Source of the DNA: Pseudomonadota bacterium
GTDB taxonomy: Bacteria > Pseudomonadota > Gammaproteobacteria > Steroidobacterales > Steroidobacteraceae
NCBI GenBank assembly: GCA_023391815.1
Contig: JAEWAF010000002.1
Location: 1 to 33,987, forward strand
DNA length: 33,987 nt
Direction of reading: 5' to 3'
The notes beneath the pieces are model-generated. The model did no database searches and was not told where the DNA came from. It worked only from the letters and a program-made list of their open reading frames with translations. This document shows positions 31,084 to 33,987 of the stretch, one piece after another. The stretch's first letter is position 1. Every line of letters begins with the position of its first letter. The translations under genes and the position numbers were made by a program.

Positions 31084-31968
31084 TTAAGCCGGCTGGCGTA
31101 AGGCCGCGATGCGCTCTTCCAACGGCGGATGGCTCATGAACAACCGCGCCAGGCCGCCAGTCTTCTTCTCGGTGTTGATGCCGAAGGCCTGCATCGAGTC
31201 CGGCAGCGGCGTGGAATGACCGAGACGCAGACGCTCCAAGGCGCCGATCATGTTTTCGCGGCCGGCCAGATTGGCACCGCCCGCGTCGGCACGGAACTCA
31301 CGACGACGCGAGAACCACATGACGATCATGCTGGCGAGAATGCCCAGCACCAGCTGCGCGATGATGGTCGTGATCATGAACGCGGGCCCATGCCCACGCT
31401 CGGTCTTGAACACGACGCGGTCGACCGTGTAGCCGATCACGCGGGACAGGAAGACTACGAACGTGTTCACGACGCCCTGAATCAACGTCAGCGTCACCAT
31501 GTCGCCGTTCGCGACATGGCTGACTTCATGCGCCAGCACCGCTTCGGCTTCACGTTGTGACATGCCACGCAGCAGCCCGCTGCTGACCGCCACGAGCGCA
31601 TTGTTTCGATTCGCGCCGGTGGCGAACGCGTTCATATCCGGTGCATCGAAGATGCCGACTTCCGGCATGCCGATGCCCGCCTCCTGCGCCTGTTTGCGCA
31701 CGGTTTCCACCAGCCAGGCTTCGGTCGCGTTGGCCGGTTGTTCGATCACGCGCACGCCCATGCTCTGCTTGGCGATGAACTTCGACATGGCCAGCGAGAT
31801 CAGCGAGCCGGCGAAGCCCACCACCGCGGAGAACACCAGCAGGTTGTTGAAATCGAGCCCGGTGCCTTGCTCGTTGAGAATGCGATCCACGCCGAGCAGA
31901 CGCAGGGTGACGCTGAGAACCAGCAGGATGGCCACGTTGGTGGCGACGAACAGCAATATGCGTTTCAT
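31084..31968 (-). CDS. htpX: Membrane zinc metalloprotease HtpX
   Basis: HtpX is an inner-membrane protease that degrades misfolded membrane proteins together with FtsH. The 294-residue length equals that of the E. coli protein. Two N-terminal helices (about 4-24, 42-62) precede the zinc site LAHEVSHVANGD (His147, Glu148, His151); two further helices (about 158-180, 198-220) follow, with the third ligand Glu224 in SRRREFRADAGG. The C-terminus has LFMSHPPLEERIAAL. It has its own terminator and follows the L,D-transpeptidase gene by 130 bases. Stress induction is typical of the family, though no heat-shock promoter is clear here. Confidence 0.97.
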   Translation of the reverse strand: MKRILLFVATNVAILLVLSVTLRLLGVDRILNEQGTGLDFNNLLVFSAVVGFAGSLISLAMSKFIAKQSMGVRVIEQPANATEAWLVETVRKQAQEAGIGMPEVGIFDAPDMNAFATGANRNNALVAVSSGLLRGMSQREAEAVLAHEVSHVANGDMVTLTLIQGVVNTFVVFLSRVIGYTVDRVVFKTERGHGPAFMITTIIAQLVLGILASMIVMWFSRRREFRADAGGANLAGRENMIGALERLRLGHSTPLPDSMQAFGINTEKKTGGLARLFMSHPPLEERIAALRQPA

Positions 31969-32052
31969 AGAGGACTCGAGGTCGGTGAATGGAGTGAAAC
32001 GGACACGCGCGGAACCATCGAACGCAGCTGACTGCGCACGATATGCGGCCGA

Positions 32053-32076
32053 GCGCCCACCGCTTCAAGCGGGCGC
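32053..32076 (-). terminator. Possible terminator hairpin after the L,D-transpeptidase gene
   Basis: GCGCCC/GGGCGC with an inner GC/GC pair forms a stem about 22 bases past the L,D-transpeptidase stop. No T tract follows on either strand, so a role in termination is only possible. Confidence 0.25.
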
Positions 32077-32098
32077 CCGGTCGCAGAAAACGCGGGAG

Positions 32099-33337
32099 TT
32101 AGGAGCCGCTGGCGGCGCCAGCCGGCTTCGCCGTGGTCTTTTTGACTTTGGGCGGCGTCTTCTTGGGCAACGGCTGACCGTTGCGCACCGCTTCGAATTC
32201 TTCGGCGAGAAACAAACCTTCTTCGGTGTAGTTCCAGGTCGCGCCCTCGGGCACCCGGTTCTCCACGTGACGGGCGGCGGCGAGATACGTCTCGACCGTC
32301 ACATTCCTACGCGAGATCGGCATGGCGATGCCACGCGGCTGCGCGATGATTTGATTCAACAACTCCATGTCGACGGCGGCGGCGTGCTCTTGCAGCTTCT
32401 GCGACAACTTGTCGTTGATGCCGGCCGTGAGCAGTTCCTCAGCGCCCTTGGGATGTTCGCGCTGGTCGTCCTCCAGCACCGGGAACACCTGCACATACAT
32501 CGCATCCTTCTGCCAGCCGAACACGAACGGCTGGTTCACGACGGTCACCTTGGTGCCGACCGGAATCTTGTCGTAGAGCTCGGCGATGTCTTCCGGATAG
32601 AAACGAATGCAGCCGTGGCTCGAACGCATGCCGACCCCGTAGGGCTTGTTCGTACCGTGAATCAGATAGCTCGGCCAGCCAAGCGTCATCTTGTAAGCGC
32701 CGAGCGGATTATCCGGGCCCGGCGGCACGCGCGCCGGAAGCGGGTCGCCGTTTTCCTTGTGCTCCTTGCGCACGGATACTGGCGGCGTCCAGGTCGGATT
32801 CTTCTGCTTGCTGGTGACCTTGGTGCTGCCTTCCGGCGTCTGCCAGCCGATCTTACCGATGCCGATCGGATGGGTGATGACGGTGCGCATGCCGTCATCG
32901 ACTTCGCCCTTCTTCAGCTTGGCGGGCTTCGGGTAATAGAAGACGCGCAGCTGGGCAAGATTTACCACCAGCCCTTCGCGGGGCGCGTCCGGCAGCACGA
33001 ACTGAGTCGGCACCACGATCTCGCGACCGACGCCCGGCAGCCATGGATCGACGCCGGGGTTGGCGCGCAGGATCTCTTCGTAGCCGACGTTGAAGCGGCG
33101 TGCGATGTCGGAGAGCGTGTCTTCGCCCTGCACGTGAGTGATCTGGATCTCGCCCACCACTTCGTCGTGCTTGGGATCGAAGCGGAAAGTGTGCGTGGCC
33201 ACCGGCGCCTCGATGGGCGGTGGCGCGGGCGGCGGAGGCGGCGGTTCGACCGGTTTGGTGACTTGGCAACCGGCGGCTACCAGGGCCGCGGCCAGCAAGA
33301 CCAGACGGCCTAGTACGGGACGGATCGACGCATTCAT
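32099..33337 (-). CDS. L,D-transpeptidase lipoprotein with LysM and YkuD domains
   Basis: A 412-residue murein L,D-transpeptidase, likely anchoring an envelope protein to peptidoglycan or making 3-3 cross-links. It has a lipoprotein signal (VAAGC, Cys24), a Pro-rich linker (about 31-45), a LysM domain (about 66-112, VQGEDTLSDIARRFNVGYEE) and a YkuD catalytic domain (about 121-268). The active-site motif is HGTNKPYGVGMRSSHGCIRF, with catalytic Cys243 and His241. The layout follows the ErfK/YbiS/YcfS group, but it is longer, with a helical extension and a Lys/Pro/Ala-rich tail (about 385-412). A lipidated form is somewhat unusual for this group, most of which are soluble or anchored by a helix. 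Confidence 0.92.
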   Translation of the reverse strand: MNASIRPVLGRLVLLAAALVAAGCQVTKPVEPPPPPPAPPPIEAPVATHTFRFDPKHDEVVGEIQITHVQGEDTLSDIARRFNVGYEEILRANPGVDPWLPGVGREIVVPTQFVLPDAPREGLVVNLAQLRVFYYPKPAKLKKGEVDDGMRTVITHPIGIGKIGWQTPEGSTKVTSKQKNPTWTPPVSVRKEHKENGDPLPARVPPGPDNPLGAYKMTLGWPSYLIHGTNKPYGVGMRSSHGCIRFYPEDIAELYDKIPVGTKVTVVNQPFVFGWQKDAMYVQVFPVLEDDQREHPKGAEELLTAGINDKLSQKLQEHAAAVDMELLNQIIAQPRGIAMPISRRNVTVETYLAAARHVENRVPEGATWNYTEEGLFLAEEFEAVRNGQPLPKKTPPKVKKTTAKPAGAASGS

Positions 33338-33385
33338 AGGCGTACTTCTTACCTTATCGGGCCGCGTTTTTCCATTTCCGTCCGC

Positions 33386-33877
33386 TCACAGCAACACCGG
33401 CCGATCCGGTAATTCATTCCGGTCGGCGTTCGGGAAATGTCGCGAAATCAGCGCGCCCGTGGCCTGAATACCGGCGATCACCGCGGCCGACGGCGAGCCC
33501 TGGCTGAACAATTGCTCCATGCGGTGGCAGACATCACTCCACTCCTGGGCGCTAACCCGACCGTTGAAGCCGCGATCGGCGACGATCTCGACGTCGCGAT
33601 CGGCCCACAGCACGTAAATCAGCACGCCGTTGTTCAACTCGGTGTCCCACACGCCCAAGTGGGAAAACACCTGCATGGCGCGCTGGCGCGGTGACAAATC
33701 GCTGAACAACTCGCCGGGTTCGAGGCTCGCTTCGAGCGCGATACGAATCTCGCCGCCGTGAGTTTTCTCCGTGTCGGTAATTGCCTTTTCGATGGCGTTC
33801 AGCGCCGCTTCGTCGAAGGCGCGACGCAGAGTGCGATGGGGCAGGAAGATGTGTCGATTGAGCCGGGCGAAGTTCAT
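33386..33877 (-). CDS. TPM-domain protein
   Basis: A 163-residue TPM (TLP18.3/Psb32/MOLO-1) domain protein. Core motifs are IEKAITDTEKTHGGEIRIALE, RQRAMQVFSHLGVWDTELNNGVLIYVLWADRDVEIVADRG and SPSAAVIAGIQATGALISRHFP, as in the second, soluble TPM protein that commonly follows a YgcG-type gene. No signal peptide or helix is present. I choose the ATG at 33877, 5 bases after the upstream stop; a GTG at 33889 would overlap that gene. Function is unknown; in many bacteria these genes sit with lemA. Confidence 0.85.
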   Translation of the reverse strand: MNFARLNRHIFLPHRTLRRAFDEAALNAIEKAITDTEKTHGGEIRIALEASLEPGELFSDLSPRQRAMQVFSHLGVWDTELNNGVLIYVLWADRDVEIVADRGFNGRVSAQEWSDVCHRMEQLFSQGSPSAAVIAGIQATGALISRHFPNADRNELPDRPVLL

Positions 33878-33882
33878 GTTCG

Positions 33883-33987
33883 TTACCACCGACCGGACGC
33901 GCCGCCGCCGCTAAACCCGCCACCGCCGCCGCTCCAGCCACCGCCACCGCCGAATCCGCCACCGCCGCCGAAGCCGCCGCCCCAGCC
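33883..33987 (-). CDS. C-terminal end of a TPM-domain (YgcG-type) protein, partial
   Basis: Only the last 34 codons are in the window, and the gene continues past the right end. They encode an extreme glycine-rich tail with Trp, Phe and Ser (GWGGGFGGGGGF...GGGASGRW), the characteristic C-terminus of YgcG-type membrane TPM proteins. Its stop lies 5 bases before the ATG of the next TPM gene, so the two are co-transcribed. A lemA gene is the usual upstream neighbour but is outside the window. Confidence 0.75.
   Translation of the reverse strand, partial: GWGGGFGGGGGFGGGGGWSGGGGGFSGGGASGRW

Noticed and set aside
31499..33313. 604-codon plus-strand open frame antisense to htpX and the L,D-transpeptidase
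   Set aside because: It is the complement of two clearly real genes and crosses their intergenic region. Composition is Arg/His-rich with no domain, and GC-rich codon bias explains the openness.
1..33987. CRISPR arrays, tRNA or rRNA genes, transposases
   Set aside because: No regularly spaced direct repeats, no cloverleaf or rRNA signature and no transposase-like protein were seen on either strand.

Overview
The window is GC-rich bacterial DNA that looks like a gammaproteobacterial chromosome. The left end has the conserved arrangement rnpB-rsmI / lpoA-yraN. LpoA-type penicillin-binding-protein activators, HtpX, YpfJ and a TonB/BtuB outer-membrane import system all point to a Gram-negative gammaproteobacterium, perhaps near Nevskiales/Steroidobacter; that placement is a guess from gene style, not a search.

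Layout. 1-6.9 kb is housekeeping: an inverted-repeat element, RNase P RNA, rsmI, lpoA, a DUF72 protein, yraN, a small CPXCG zinc-ribbon protein, a membrane-anchored HExxH protease and an inositol-monophosphatase-family enzyme. 6.9-27.1 kb is a large vitamin B12 (cobamide) region. It holds (a) a minus-strand, riboswitch-led operon of a CobN-like chelatase, an ExbB/TolQ-like channel and a DUF2149 protein; (b) nucleotide-loop assembly genes cobU (minus) and cobT-cobS-cobC (plus); (c) a second riboswitch followed by one tightly overlapped operon btuB-cobD-cobO-btuF-btuC-btuD-cbiB-cbiP; and (d) a PduO-type adenosyltransferase. No corrin-ring genes are present, so this is an uptake, salvage and late-assembly cluster.

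Between (b) and (c) sits a 2.1 kb stress island: an ECF sigma factor, its zinc-finger anti-sigma factor, a BufA2-like metal-binding precursor and a DoxX membrane protein. The sigma gene, the bufferin gene and doxX all carry the same promoter-like motif, AAT(A/G)(A/C)-N15-GGTCT, so they probably form one small regulon.

27.1-34 kb is minus-strand: an orphan phage-tail-sheath-like protein, the YpfJ zinc metallopeptidase, a GT4 glycosyltransferase, HtpX, an L,D-transpeptidase lipoprotein and two TPM-domain proteins, the last cut by the window end.

The most interesting system is (a). The CobN homologue has an N-terminal signal peptide and a C-terminal membrane anchor, so it should act in the periplasm, where the usual CobS/CobT ATPase and ATP are unavailable. 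It is translationally coupled to an ExbB-like protein and to a DUF2149 protein whose single helix carries an ExbD-like aspartate. This suggests a proton-motive-force-driven periplasmic corrinoid or metal-handling machine under B12 riboswitch control, similar in gene content to the Bacteroidetes HmuS haem system.
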